From assembly GCA_021234155.1 (NCBI GenBank), contig JAJEKV010000049.1, positions 5,015,001 through 5,079,000 of the forward strand: 64,000 nucleotides of DNA. The letters run 5' to 3'. The stretch's first letter is position 1; each line of letters opens with the position of its first letter. The notes under the pieces were generated by a model. The model searched no databases and was not told the origin of the DNA. It worked only from the letters and a program-made list of their open reading frames with translations. Shown here one piece after another: positions 1-10,619 of the stretch. Origin of the DNA: Isoetes taiwanensis. Its lineage: Eukaryota > Streptophyta > Lycopodiopsida > Isoetales > Isoetaceae. Position numbers and translations under genes: made by a program.

Positions 1-417
1 TAAGAGATGTCCGTGAGGCTTTTGTCCTGTGTTGACTCTCTGTTAGTTCTAGAACTTGAATTATCAAAATTGATCCAATAACATTGATCCCCTTTTAGAC
101 CATGGTCCATTATTAATGACCCTCTCACATTAGAGATATTGGACCATGTACTACTTAGTAATTACCAGTTTAATGACCATAGTCTATATTTTTTTGGGTA
201 GTGACGTTTGTAATGGTTTTTAGGTTGTTAGCATTTTGGAGTATGAACTAATTGAACTAATAACATTTTGGAGTATGAACTAATAACATTTTGGAGTATG
301 AACTAATTGAATTGATTTGATATGTATTAATTTTGCTGGGCACAAAATTCCTAGGATATAAGCTTTGCATACCGTGAAGATTTCATTCCTCCCCATTCTC
401 TGCCCAACCTAGTGAAG
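1..417. other. AT-rich non-coding, with short tandem repeat
   Basis: No credible gene is visible. Positions about 233-312 hold three imperfect tandem copies of a 22-33 bp unit containing ttttggagtatgaacta. The rest is unassigned. Confidence 0.5.
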
Positions 418-419
418 CT

Positions 420-1165
420 ATGAAGAGATCCGCAGCCGCTGCCCTGCTAACCGAAGAACCCGAGATCTCTTCCAAGAGGCCTCGGGTCCAAGAGATCTTC
501 CCACCCCTAACAACATTTCTTGCTCTAACTTCCTCTGATTCCTCATCAGAGAAGGAGGAAGAAGAAGAACTTTCGTGAGCAACAATTCATAAATGGGGTG
601 TGCCTTGAGGGTCGATTGGAGACTCATCCAAAAATGAGTGGCTCAAGAGGATGAAGATGAGGAAGAAGAAGACGAGTCCTCTGATTTTAAGGAGTTCCTG
701 GCATGGCCCTGACCGGATACCAAGGACAAGGAAGAAAACTCTTCCGTGAGGAAGGAGGCCCGAGCGAAGGCCCAATCTATGAGATCGACCCGGGAGATGG
801 ATGAATGCTGCTCAGGCCAAACAATGCACCAAGCGCAGGTGCAGATGAAGACCTTGAAAGAAATGGAGGCATGAATTGAGAGCAACAGACCAATTGCGTG
901 CCCGGCCAAGAGATCTAATCTTTGGCGCTCCACGCCCTCAAAATACTTGGTAGGTAGAGAGGCAACGTGATTGCGTAGATGGAGACCCGCATGCAAAGCA
1001 GCTTGGAAGACGCACGCTTTGGCACACTTTGAGAGACAACAGGAGAAACAGGGTCTTGCTGACCTGTGAGCTCGCGTGGACTCCCTCCTCACCATCATAG
1101 AGACCACGACACAGGACACACAGTGTGCTAAGCAGGATACAGTGGCAACCATCTCCCGCCTCTAG
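420..1165 (+). pseudogene. Unrecognised acidic/serine-rich ORF relic
   Basis: An ATG at 420 opens a 52-codon frame ending with TGA at 576-578. It starts MKRSAAAALLTEEPEISSKR and ends in a Ser/Glu run (SSDSSSEKEEEEE). Coding-like acidic sequence resumes at about 650 (EDEDEEEEDESSDF) and continues with scattered stops to about 1165. This looks like one decayed low-complexity reading frame with basic and acidic patches, possibly a gag-like or nuclear protein. No family is recognised. The minus strand also shows long serine-rich frames here, but they are simply the complement of GAA/GAG runs. Confidence 0.3.
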
Positions 1166-1634
1166 TCAGAAGCTGAGGGGGCTGCCACCATAATGCGGAA
1201 CGTCCAGGTCGCCTTTCAAGCGAGCCGCATGAGCCGCGAACTCTATGGAGTAGGACCGGACACGTGATCGGAGATACGTAAGCTCCGCAACCGCCGCCCA
1301 AAGAAGGCAGAGCCTCCATGTCGAGGTCCATGAACAATTTCGGCAATGCACGAAATTTCAACAGAAGCTAGGCTTCCGACTTCATGAGGGCCGCAAGACG
1401 GAGCAGCATAAGCTCACATGGCCAAAGGCCCGCAAGGCTCCAACCAAAGGAGACGCACAACACATGTTCCATCTCGAACACCACACCCCCCTTGTTGTGA
1501 ACAACCCACACACCCCCGACAATAGGGTAAAAGCATGAAAGGGTGTCTAGAAATGTATCCCTTTTTATACATATACATATGTACCCAATGCACAAATTAG
1601 GGAGTCCTATAATCATGAACCGCTAGTAACTGCC
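1166..1634. other. No gene recognised
   Basis: Moderately GC-rich sequence with only short overlapping frames on both strands. Nothing could be assigned. It leads into the transposase-like relic that opens at 1635. Confidence 0.4.
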
Positions 1635-2750
1635 ATGATTAATGCTATCCACCACTTGGCAACCGCACTATTTTCAGATTTTAAATTTCTTTACCAAATT
1701 CTTTTTCGCTTTTGCCAAGGTGGCGCTATCCTCCGTGCATACTGCCCTCCATTCCGATCACCAATTCTTGGTCCAACTATAGCCCCAAAATCTGTTCTCC
1801 AACTCAGTGCTTGCTCTTCACCACAGCCGGACCAAGAAACCAACAATTTCGGCAGTGGAAAATTACCAGCAAAGAGAAAGCTTTTGGCAGTGATCCAAGC
1901 CAAAGACCTCCGTAAAAAACATGCCGAGATCCACATACCCAGACTCGAGGAAATTATGAATGAAGTATGGGGTGCAGCTCCAAAGAATAGAAGAGGATTC
2001 AAGGAAGGCAGAGTTCAGAATGCATGGAAAGAAGAATTTTTTAAATATTATGGATTGGTTTATGGCAAGAAGCAGGTAACAAACCACTATATTTCCACAT
2101 ATTTTGCTCGGGCATTTGCTCTTCATTTGAAGGGACGCCTTATTGATTGGGTGGATGTTGCTAAGACCGCCAAGGATCTTGCCAAAACTTCAGATATTAT
2201 AGAGGAACCTACAACAGGAAAATCGTCGAACATCAAGCAAGAGGTGGTATTGCATCAGAATATTAGGGCTGTAGGCTATTCTAAATCTGATATTGACATA
2301 ATAAACCAGTTACTTAAGCATGGTTCAGAGGATAAAATTAACCTATTGAATGAAGTGGAAGCACTGGAAGCCAAAAGGAGGGATGCATTGAAAGCGATCA
2401 GCCAGATTTAGGGTAGAAAAGATATGCTAGAAGAAGATTTGCAGCAGATTTCCCTAAAAATAAAAGATACAAAGTTGGAATTTGACAAATTGGCCAATGA
2501 TCCTGCTAGAAATCAAGTTAGCTATGGAGTGTTGAAATATAAATTGGAAGACTTGGTTTTGAGTAGGACAGAGAAGCAGCAGCACTGTTCTAAGCTAGAG
2601 ATTGGTTTGCAGCAAGTAGCTAGAGACATTGAAAAACATGAAACTTCAATTCAACAAGCAAAGGAGAAAGTTAGCTGCATGGAACTTGTTCAACAAAGGT
2701 ATTCACAGATTTTGAATTTTAGGCACACTTTTTGTGCAGCACTGTCTTAG
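1635..2750 (+). pseudogene. Transposase-like relic, N-terminal and coiled-coil part
   Basis: One frame runs from 1635 to 2750, broken only by a TAG at 2409-2411 (258 codons before it, 112 after it before the next stop). The first 75 residues look non-conserved. From about 1855 the sequence is coding-like: a basic stretch (KLPAKRKLLAVIQAK), then a Trp/Tyr-rich helical region (NAWKEEFFKYYG, DWVDVAKTAKDLAKT). A long Glu/Lys/Leu coiled coil follows, spanning the stop and continuing to about residue 360. It lies 5' of the DDE-like block at 2758-3138 and the C-terminal block at 3517-3900 on the same strand, so I read all three as one decayed gene. The family of this part alone is not recognised. 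The start codon is uncertain. Confidence 0.5.
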
Positions 2751-2757
2751 AAAGCAC

Positions 2758-3138
2758 AATTCATGGCTTGTATCAAATGGTGTAGAATTCTCCAGGCATA
2801 TAGTTTGATCAGATGGTTGTTCTAGCCAATTCAAATCTGCCCGGCCATTCTATTTCCTACCAAGATATCACCATGAGCTCGGGAAGGAAATAGTATGGAA
2901 TTTCTTTGGGACAGCCCATGGTAAGGGAGAGCACGATGGGCAAGGGGCAGTCCTTAAAGGGGCATTCACTAGAGAGCAGCTCAAGTATGATGGGGTGAGA
3001 TTTAGGGTGCCGATGATGCCTGAATTCAAACTCGTTGGAATGAAGGTACCAACAACGGGGGACATCAAAAGGTATTATGCTTTCATCCGTGATTCTCTGA
3101 GTAGTCTTTGCCGCCAGAACCATCTGCACCGCGGCTGA
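2758..3138 (+). pseudogene. Transposase-like core, SDG..SQFK / HGKGExDG type
   Basis: The frame ending at TGA 3136-3138 encodes SDGCSSQFKSARPFYFLPRY at 2809-2868, then WNFFGTAHGKGEHDGQGAV at about 2896-2955, then LKGAFTREQLKYDG. The combination of (W)SDG..SQFK with WxFFxT.HGKGExDGxGAxxK is one I associate with an uncharacterised DDE-like transposase family whose copies occur in many eukaryotes; this is recall, not a search. The Asp of SDG would be an acidic catalytic candidate. The codon just before SDG is TGA (2806-2808) where relatives carry Trp, a TGG to TGA change. Upstream frame sense continues (HIV at about 2797). No intact transposase can be made here. Confidence 0.55.
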
Positions 3139-3516
3139 ATAGTGCTTTCATCCGCTTTTAAGTGTCGCCTCAGGAACCGCTTGTAATATGATGAGTAGTG
3201 TTTGTATTATGTCCTGTGAGCTGCAATACTTGTTGTCTCCTTTGCGTACTTCCGGGTAATTGAAAGGATGATGTTTATAGTACGATCGGCCGGATCGTGC
3301 CGGGTGGAAGGGACCAAGAAAATACACAACATCCGGACATACTTGGCCAAATCAAGCACAAGGGTGGCTCATAGAGGTTTAAGTTGTTTCGCGGGTAACC
3401 GCTTGAAAGGAAACCGGTCATCTTGTGTGAACAAGCACAGTTGAAGAATTGGAAATATGTTACACTAAAAGCCGACACGCCTCACCGGTGAAGGTAATCA
3501 AGACCTAAATTGATGA

Positions 3517-3900
3517 GGCATTTTTGAAGGTGATGGAGAATGGCTTAGTGGAAACATAGAGGAAGGTGATAACTTTGTCAAGAAAATGAGGAGGGAAATC
3601 GAGAATGCAGATTTCTATGTGGTGAAATGTGTTAAGCCGAGGCATATCCTTGACAGAATTGTCAAGGATAGCTGGGGTCAGACCTTCAATGTGGATGAAC
3701 ATGTGTTGGCTGGTTTGTACTATGCTGTCCAGCCCGATGGTAGTTGGGAGCTACTTGAAGACAAAGGACTGATCTTCCAGTACAGTCATCACGTATCGGC
3801 TATCAAGTTTGAGATGAATCAGATTCCTGGCACCAACAGATTTTCCCTTGAACAGGCTACTCACCAGATGATCCTTGACAGTCTGCCATATGAAGGTTGA
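3517..3900 (+). pseudogene. Transposase-like relic, C-terminal part
   Basis: Open from 3517 (after a TGA) to 3900, about 127 codons. Recognisable pieces are FVKKMRREIENADFYVVKCV, then DRIVKDSWGQTFN, VDEHVLAGLYYAVQPDGSWELL and FQYSHHVSAIKFEM. The pattern (SWGQ.F, V..GLYY, H.V.A.KF.M) agrees with a C-terminal domain that I recall following the HGKGExDG core in the same uncharacterised protein family. The gap 3139-3516 is frameshifted; a second frame at about 3515-3560 also reads coding-like (DEAFLKVMENGLVE), so an indel lies there. A stop follows the last codon and non-coding repeats begin. Confidence 0.45.
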
Positions 3901-3944
3901 ATATGCTTTGACCTAGTTGTTTTATCATTTTAAGAGGTCTGTAG

Positions 3945-4080
3945 TTACTTGTTTACTTGTCTCAAATTTTGATGATTGTATTGGAGACAATGTTTGTGAG
4001 ACAATGTTTGTAGTATTGGACTGCTGTATTGGAGTATTTTAGTATTGGAGACAATACTTGTAGTATTGGAGAGTAAGCTT
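3945..4080. repeat. Degenerate tandem repeat (gtattggagacaat)
   Basis: Five or six imperfect copies of a 14-20 bp unit around gtattggagacaatgtttg lie head to tail just after the transposase-like relic. The remaining sequence to 4200 is non-coding. Confidence 0.6.
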
Positions 4081-4201
4081 GATATATATTACAGAAAATT
4101 GTACACTCAAGATTAGAGACATCACTCAAGATTACTCAATACTCAAGATAACACAAAGTAATCATACATATATTACAAAAGGGTAGTGTACAATGGTTAT
4201 T

Positions 4202-5042
4202 TCATGAGTCATTGAAGTTTTCAGAGTGATGCTCGTCGCCAGGAAGGGTGCCCAGCAACTGCCTTTGTACTTCTACTGGAGCATTGAGGATATAGTAGGC
4301 CGAGACAAGATAACAGTAATCCAGCACTGCAACTGTCTCCTCTTCCAACCATGCATCAGTGATGTCTATTTGTGAGATTGTTTCCTGTACTGTATGAGAA
4401 GACAAGTAATCCAATGCTGGACACACCCTGGTCTGCAAAAATTTGTCCTCTTCTTGCCCCTTGAAAGGCATAACAGGAACGGTTGTGTATGCAGGGTTTA
4501 GAAACCCTTTGTGTAGGCTGTCATCTACCAAGAAAATCATACCATGATATTCAGGAAAATCCTCAAGTACAACCTTCAACTCCTTGAAAAAAAGTTGCAT
4601 CCACCATATCCCTTGTATTCAATGCATCCACCATATCCCTTGTATTCCGAAGTAGAGAAGCACTCCAGATCACAATATCAAACCTCTGCAGTGCCCACTC
4701 CACAAACTCATGATACCCTGGTCTGCAAATGAGGTACTTACTTGCAGTTTCTTTTACAACATGGTTCGTTTGTGGTGGAGGCAAGAATTTATGGTTCATT
4801 CTCCTCTGTTGTGTCTGTGCCAGTACGCCATTTATGTCAAGCAACATCAACTTCCGTCTGGGTGTCCATCCCTCGACGTTTGCAACCACTGTCAATGTGT
4901 GCTGCATCGTGCTTGTCTGTGTTGCGATGTGTGCTGGACTCTGCTGGGAAGTGCTATCGAGAGGTGCTGTGTGACGTCCCCTACTCATATACGGTGCACC
5001 CACTGTATACAAACAGGAGTTCATCCCCCATACCAGCTCCAC
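4202..5042 (-). pseudogene. FCP1-like (HAD superfamily) phosphatase, broken
   Basis: Read on the minus strand. The N-terminal frame (5042 to 4563) has motif I as KLMLLDINGVLA, then YLICRPGYHEFVEWALQRFD and motif II VIWSAS. The C-terminal frame (4600 to 4202) has LKVVLEDFPEYHGMIFLVDD, the motif IV double Asp, and a PAYTTVPV stretch like the NPPH.A.FP of plant FCP1-homology proteins. The two frames differ by one base at a run of seven A on the plus strand (4587-4593). The second Asp of DxD is Asn (DIN), as I recall for a plant LDLNG clade. About 35 residues usual between motif II and the Lys-containing segment are missing, and a 9-residue repeat (NTRDMVDA) sits at that spot. The first about 30 codons overlap an LTR-like start, so the true start may be the Met at about 4907. 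Probably a pseudogene. Confidence 0.6.
4596..4649. repeat. 27-bp tandem duplication inside the FCP1-like ORF
   Basis: Two copies of a 27-bp unit (4596-4622 and 4623-4649), each beginning tgcatccaccatatccc. In the minus-strand protein it repeats NTRDMVDA in frame. Confidence 0.85.
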
Positions 5043-6540
5043 ACTGATACAGGGCCCTCCACAATCACTGCACCCGTAACGAGTCCCAGTGGGAAGAGTG
5101 AAGGGGTCATTTTACCCCGTCTCCCTCAGGGCCTACCTAGCTGCGGAAGCGTAAACATACATGTCAGTATCCAACATAAACACATATCCACCTCGAAGGG
5201 TGGGGCATCAACATCTGCATAGACAACGATCAGCATCATACCTAGGGGTCCTACCCAAGGCTCAGACTCGAAGGGATGACCGACACTTGGATCTCCGTGA
5301 GTTCATTGCGCATGTAATTCATGGCAATGGATTTGGCTGGCATAAGAACATGGCATTGGGTTGTCCACTCCATCCGCCCCTCCTGTGCACACTTTGCAGA
5401 GTAGGTTGAAAAGTGTTGGGACCTGATCAGAGCTCACGGATCGTAGCCAAAGGGGCTACATCCTGGGTTGCATCTCCCCAGTTCCGATGGGGCAGGCAGG
5501 GATCTCTCCCTCCAGAGATCTACATGCTGACTCAAGGAGACTAGAGGGCCACTGCCCTTACTCGACTTGAACCCACTGGAGAGTGACGCATCACTCCACG
5601 GGTGTCGAGCCTATGCCTTGCCCACACTCAGTGGCAAGCCATTAGGCCTAGTTATGATCCCCGGTAGACATTACACGCCAGAGGGATCGTTCAAGAGTCA
5701 GAACACGAACCTCTTTATAAGCCAGTCTGGCCCCTTCACCCACAACCAGGTGTGGCTCTTGTACACATGCCGAATCTATAGTGTGCTAGAGAGGCTAATC
5801 TAGGAGCATCTACTACCAAGCTTTAGGTCTCTACCCCCCTTCCCAATACAAGGAGTTCATAGAGATACATCATCCATATACATCATAGAAGAACTAAAGA
5901 ACTAGATCTAATCTACATCATAGAGTTAGGTTCTTTAGTTAGAGTCTGGTATCTGGAGCTCTAGAGGGCTGCTATGGGCAATTTAATAGGCTAAACCTAC
6001 TGATTTAATGACTAGAAGATGGTTTAGGCTATTAAATTAACGAAATACCTGATCCTTGAGTTCCTCCTCCTGACCTTGAGCTCAACCATCCTGCTAAACT
6101 GCTCGAATCAAGGGAAACTAATGGGGCACCCGCCGACAGTTCGGGAGGCGCTTTGACCCCTCGGGTAGCCAAAACAGCTCTAAAACCCTAGAAACGAAAA
6201 AATGGGCAAGTTAGGGGTTTCTCCTTAAATAGACAAGGGGGTTGGCTAGGGTATCCAATTATCCCCTTTTGGCATGTGGGATAATTGGGAATGGGCCCAC
6301 TTGCCTTTAATGGCTAGGTGGCAAAATGTGCCCACATGGAAAGGTGTGCACATTAATGAATGTGCACATTGGTAAATGTGCACATTAATTGCACACTTGG
6401 GTATGGCCCACTTGGCATAAAGTGTCCACATGGGAAAATGCGCACCTAGATAAATGTGCACATGGTTAAATGTGCACATTAATAAATGCACATTCCTTGC
6501 AAGTTGCCCCCTAGGGGCTACCCGCCCAAGTTATTAACGC
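4971..6540 (+). mobile_element. Possible solo LTR or LTR fragment
   Basis: The sequence begins tgtgacgtccc at about 4975, resembling the TGTGACG(A/T)CCC start of many plant gypsy LTRs. The following 1.5 kb is non-coding. It contains a GC-rich block, the string ctctaaaaccctagaaacg and a TATA-like cttaaatagac at about 6225, as in LTR promoters. A possible CA end lies near 6545. I find no target-site duplication and no matching second LTR in the window, so this is weak. Confidence 0.25.
6300..6495. repeat. Clustered palindromic tgtgcacat motifs
   Basis: About eight copies of (a)tgtgcacat(t) or close variants occur in 190 bp, separated by 6-40 bp (for example near 6345, 6360, 6378, 6455, 6470). 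The GTGCAC core is a perfect palindrome. The array sits within the LTR-like segment. Confidence 0.6.
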
Positions 6541-6846
6541 TACGCACACGCCGGGCGGGGGCGGGTAATACGCTTTGGCAAAGCATAAAGATACGCCCCG
6601 GGACCGATAATCGGGCCGGAACGCCAAATGCCGGACGCTGTCTTTGCGACTACCGGACTCGCTTTTATCTTTGCTACCAGATGATGGAGAGTGCTGATAG
6701 CCATAGTTAGATACATCTGCAGTAGTATCTCCCTGCCCCCAATGTATGGGTGTTTCCTGGCTATCAGTAACCCTTGCATTGCCTTTGTCCTCGGTTTCTT
6801 CATCCACGACCTGTCTTGTTCTCATGCATGCAAGGATGAGCTCCAA
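6511..6846 (-). CDS. Unrecognised hydrophilic ORF
   Basis: A 111-codon minus-strand frame with a coding-like hydrophilic composition (QVVDEETEDKGNARV, SPSSGSKDKSESGSRKDS). No domain is recognised. It reads in the same direction as the FCP1-like fragment 1.5 kb away, with the LTR-like segment between them, so it might be a separated exon of that gene. That is a guess. Confidence 0.2.
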   Translation of the reverse strand: MELILACMRTRQVVDEETEDKGNARVTDSQETPIHWGQGDTTADVSNYGYQHSPSSGSKDKSESGSRKDSVRHLAFRPDYRSRGVSLCFAKAYYPPPPGVCVALITWAGSP

Positions 6847-6849
6847 TTA

Positions 6850-7825
6850 CCAACTGAAATTTGTAGAGAATACACATTCTGAAATGTAACAGGATAACAG
6901 GCACCTTTTGTATGTTAGAGTTTGTGCTGGCACTTCTTTATCTCGTATTGTCTTCTTCATCGATTCACTAAGTATAACCATTGGTTTTTCCTTCTTTTTC
7001 TCGCAGACAAGTTTTTACGTATTTCCAGTTGAATGAATAATCCAAACCAAAATTTGCACATTAAAGGTGGAATAAAACAGAGATCAAATATATTAATTGT
7101 TTGAACAAAAACCTTTTGGCTGATGGTTTAGGGTTGTCTTGCAAAATCAAGGTTTGCCTGCCTGAAATACATATGGCAAAATTACATTAGCCTTGTTTTT
7201 TTTCCAAATGCTACTTCTATAGGGGACGCCCTCATCAAGATCATTTTCTCGACTCACCCTCACTTTCTTCTTCCACAACCTTCCTCGCCCTTGACCGTGT
7301 CAATATGTCGACCGCTTAGCGATCAGATGAACCTCGCTTGTCGACATCTTCGCCATCGCTTTTCCTTCCCTACAAATAGTGTTAGAGGAGGCCTTTGTAG
7401 AGGCAAATGCGAATTTGGAACTATAATATAATTGTTGGCACCATCGTTATTATGAATCTCCCTTGATTCTCAGATGCTTTGGTGTCTCCAAAGATCTTTA
7501 CGCTGTGTTTGCGCAGTGTGTTGAAGATCATTGGTAGTTTGCTATCCAATGTCTACAACATCTTCTAATGCCGCCAATTCAAATTGAGAGCCCGAAAAAT
7601 AGGCATGTACCTTTTTCCCATGTCTTGGTCAGTGGAGTTTGAACCCTTGTGGACTTGTGCTTGGTCGATCCCCGGGTCCTTTTACTTCTTGGTGTGTTGA
7701 CATGTTTTCCTTTCGCCGCTATCGAGAGTTGTGGTTACATGCTCATCAACATCAATTATCTTGTTCTCGGTTTTGTGAGATGCTCCAAAGATATAACACT
7801 TCCCTCGCATCAGTATTAAGCTTAT
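6850..7825. other. No gene recognised
   Basis: Mixed sequence with short frames only. Nothing assignable was seen. Confidence 0.4.
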
Positions 7826-8960
7826 CTATTTCCCCGCACTAACCCCAGAGGGAATGGTCTCTGTGGCACCGGTGACAAAGATCCTTTTTCCATGAGCAAA
7901 CCGAGGCAGCTTAACGTGATAATGATGTCCACATTTCATCCGGCAGTCGAGGGTGTAATCATCCGAATGCAAGACCACGGTGGAGCATCTCTCCTCATCT
8001 CCAATTGGCAATCGAATGGTATTGGAGTGATGCCACCACCGATCATTTCTCTTGGTCATCTCCCTCAACCTGGTGACATTCTGTAAGTGCTGCTGGGCTT
8101 TTGCAAGAAGGGACTCGTTGTTGGCAATCTCAACAGTTAGTGCAGCCACCTTTTGTACCATGGTTTGATCTATTGGCCCACCCCCATTTCAAGTAGGGAC
8201 TTCAAAGATATACTCGCCATATCTTTCTCCCTCTCCAAAGAATGAATCTCAGCAGAGACACCTGCATTAGGATCTGACAGTGCTTGAAGACGTGCAATAT
8301 TGTCCTTTATGGTCTTCAACTTCCCCTCTGCAGCCGAGAAGAAGGTGCCATTTGCCTGAGATTGTGCAGCCTGTTCCTTCTTTGACACTAGGTCACTCTG
8401 CTGCATTTTTAGGGCATCCTGCATATCTTGGATCATGCTTTCCAGACGGGAAATATTTTCCCCCATAAGCTGAGAATGCCACCGGACACATTGGTAATAC
8501 TCAAATGACAACCTCCTTCTAATTTTACAGCAGCACCTCACTGAGGCGGCCTTTCTACTATGCTTTTCGAGGTGTTGTTGTTCTGCCGTGATTTGTGGGC
8601 TCACTATGCTCACGTGGTCAGCTGATGTCGGGTTCACTCTTGACCTTGCTCGAATAGGCCCTACTTTTTGCTGCCACTGCCGCCCAATTAACCTTGAAAT
8701 TTTCCTCGATCCCGCTTTGCCCTCTCGGGCTTGTTGAATGCAAATATAAAGGAAATCGCGTCTTCCTTACTTCTCTATTCTTCAACCCTTCTTCGTATAT
8801 CTTTCTCAACAGCTCAATTAGAGCTTCTTCATGCTCCGCCTTACTTTGTCGATGGATGTCTTGTTGGGAATGACACCATTGGTGTCCCAAACCTTATTAT
8901 ACTCTGCTGCGTAAATCACATCCGCTCAAATTGAGAGGGATGTATACCCTCGTTTGATAG
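7826..8960 (-). pseudogene. Coiled-coil protein gene, frameshifted
   Basis: Minus strand, three consecutive frames read as one protein. At about 8930-8620: YNKVWDTNGVIPNK in one frame, then EEALIELLRKIYEEGLKNRE in another. At 8637-8170: MGENISRLESMIQDMQDALK, then a long coiled coil ending SLEREKDMASISLKSLLEMG. At 8161-7826: KVAALTVEIANNESLLAKAQ, then DYTLDCRMKCGHHYHVKLPR and a stop. Heptad-like Leu/Ile spacing is clear across about 150 residues. The C-terminal C-x3-C-G-H-H-x-H cluster could bind metal but is not a complete known finger. Two frame changes and one stop make it non-functional as written. The family is not recognised. Confidence 0.45.
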
Positions 8961-9313
8961 ACCCGCATAAGCATGGAAGTCCTCCTCAGCCCGCAATCAG
9001 CCATGTCCGGGTCTTAGGGCCACGCCTCATCCGGGCTAAAAGAAAGCAAGAAAAACAAAGTAAATGGCACCGTGAAGCCATCAAAATTGGCGGTGCATTT
9101 TGCTTACCCCAAGATGGCATCCATTGGAATTATCGGCTGAGCCGGATTAACAACCTTCTTCACCATAGTGCGTTTGAGTTTTGGAATACTAGAGTGAATG
9201 CGAAATTCTCGAGCTTCTTCTCCGGGGCTATTTGGCCGAGTAGCAAAAGGTGGGGAACACGGTTGCAAATTACAAATTCAAAATTCGCTACCCTTCGAGT
9301 CACATTCATTTAG
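8942..9313 (+). other. Weak unrecognised ORF
   Basis: A 119-codon plus-strand frame with basic composition (KRKQEKQSKWHREAIKIG). It is divergent to the coiled-coil relic. No domain is recognised and it may be chance. Confidence 0.15.
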
Positions 9314-9640
9314 TTACGATTGGTGATGGTGTTATGATTAGAGAACGCCGCTCTATGTGAAGTGACGGGCATAGAATAGGTTAGACTTCAATTGGTGAAG
9401 GGTGGAAAAATAGTATGAAGGGTGCTTGGTGCCAAGTTGAACCGTTTATTTGATACCCACCATACTTTCACCCATTTGTTATCGTAATCTACATAGTTCT
9501 ATATGTATATCTTATAGTGCATTGTTGTTCCTTGTATTTTTTTTTATTGTATATCCGCTTTGGGTATATAGGCATATATTTGCCCGTTATTGATGCTTCT
9601 ATTTTTGAGCTTGGACTCCGGATGTATGATTTGTTTTATG
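9314..9640. other. No gene recognised
   Basis: AT-rich spacer with no assignable feature. Confidence 0.4.
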
Positions 9641-9829
9641 TATTAGTTATACATGGATTTAATTGAGTCTACATTTGCAAGTAGATGTACATGTTCTTTT
9701 TTGGATGCATGTGTTCCCGCGGGTTGAAGTGCATCTATAGATGATTCATATCTATGTACCTTTGTTACATATATGTGCATTTTTGGGCATAGGTCTATAT
9801 TCTCTCTCATTGCAATCAGATGTTTGGGT

Positions 9830-9965
9830 CCATCTATGTACATTATGTACATTAAATGTACAATAGGTGTAGGTTGAATGGTCATTTAAAAGTTACGTAC
9901 ATTTGATACATTCTATGTACATGAAATGTACATGTTACAGATGAATGTACCAGAATGTACCTAAT
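9830..9965. repeat. Cluster of palindromic tgtaca motifs
   Basis: At least seven tgtaca or atgtac words within 130 bp, some as back-to-back palindromes such as atgtacatgaaatgtacat at about 9915-9935. No unit length is constant, so this is motif clustering rather than a clean tandem array. Confidence 0.5.
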
Positions 9966-10162
9966 ATTTCTCATTCTTAGGTTCTGTTTTCATGTTTATT
10001 AACATTGAGTTTTGCTTTTATGTGTATTAACATTTATATCATTTGTCCTGCTTCCGGATGAGGATGTTTATATCCGTATATTACTTGCATGCAACCTTTC
10101 GTCGCCGACATTGCCGAACCATCCGCATTGACTTTGTTTATAGATGGTGATGACCATGAAAA

Positions 10163-10549
10163 TTAAGCTTCAATATGAACAGATGCCGCCTTCCACTTCC
10201 AAATCACCAACCAGATGTCTCTCGCAAGAATGTAACCTATAGCAACAAGGGCGGTGCTCGAACATGGCGGTCCCTCGAATTGAAGAAATAAAGAAATAGA
10301 GAACCCGCACTCCTCATTATACCATACCGACATATTGAATGCCCGATTCTTTCTATTCCTTCTTTCCTCGCCAAATGTCTCTTTGGTCGCTTGTACTAGC
10401 ATTTCGTTGAGTCTCTGCTTTCGCTTTCTTCTCAGATTGTGTTCTTTCCACCCTCGCTTTTTTCCATTTCTACTCGATTTTGTCTTTGAATCGATCCGAG
10501 TGTTTCTCTTTGAATTGCATTTTGCCCTTCCTACTTTTGCTATTTCCAT
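10163..10549 (-). pseudogene. LINE linker region after endonuclease
   Basis: A 128-codon minus-strand frame rich in Lys/Arg (NLRRKRKQRLNEMLVQATKE) followed by SVWYNEECG. The (W)xNEEC motif is typical of the segment between endonuclease and reverse transcriptase in plant and animal LINEs. Sequence after the motif is not recognisable as RT. Confidence 0.5.
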
Positions 10550-10619
10550 TTGTCTTACTCCTTTCGCCTTTTTACTAGTATATGAATCTACTCAGTAGCT
10601 CTCCTTCTTCCCTAGGGCT

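Noticed and set aside
643-1152. 169-codon minus-strand frame ending in a serine run
   Set aside because: The serine run is the complement of GAA/GAG codons of the plus-strand acidic relic; no domain.
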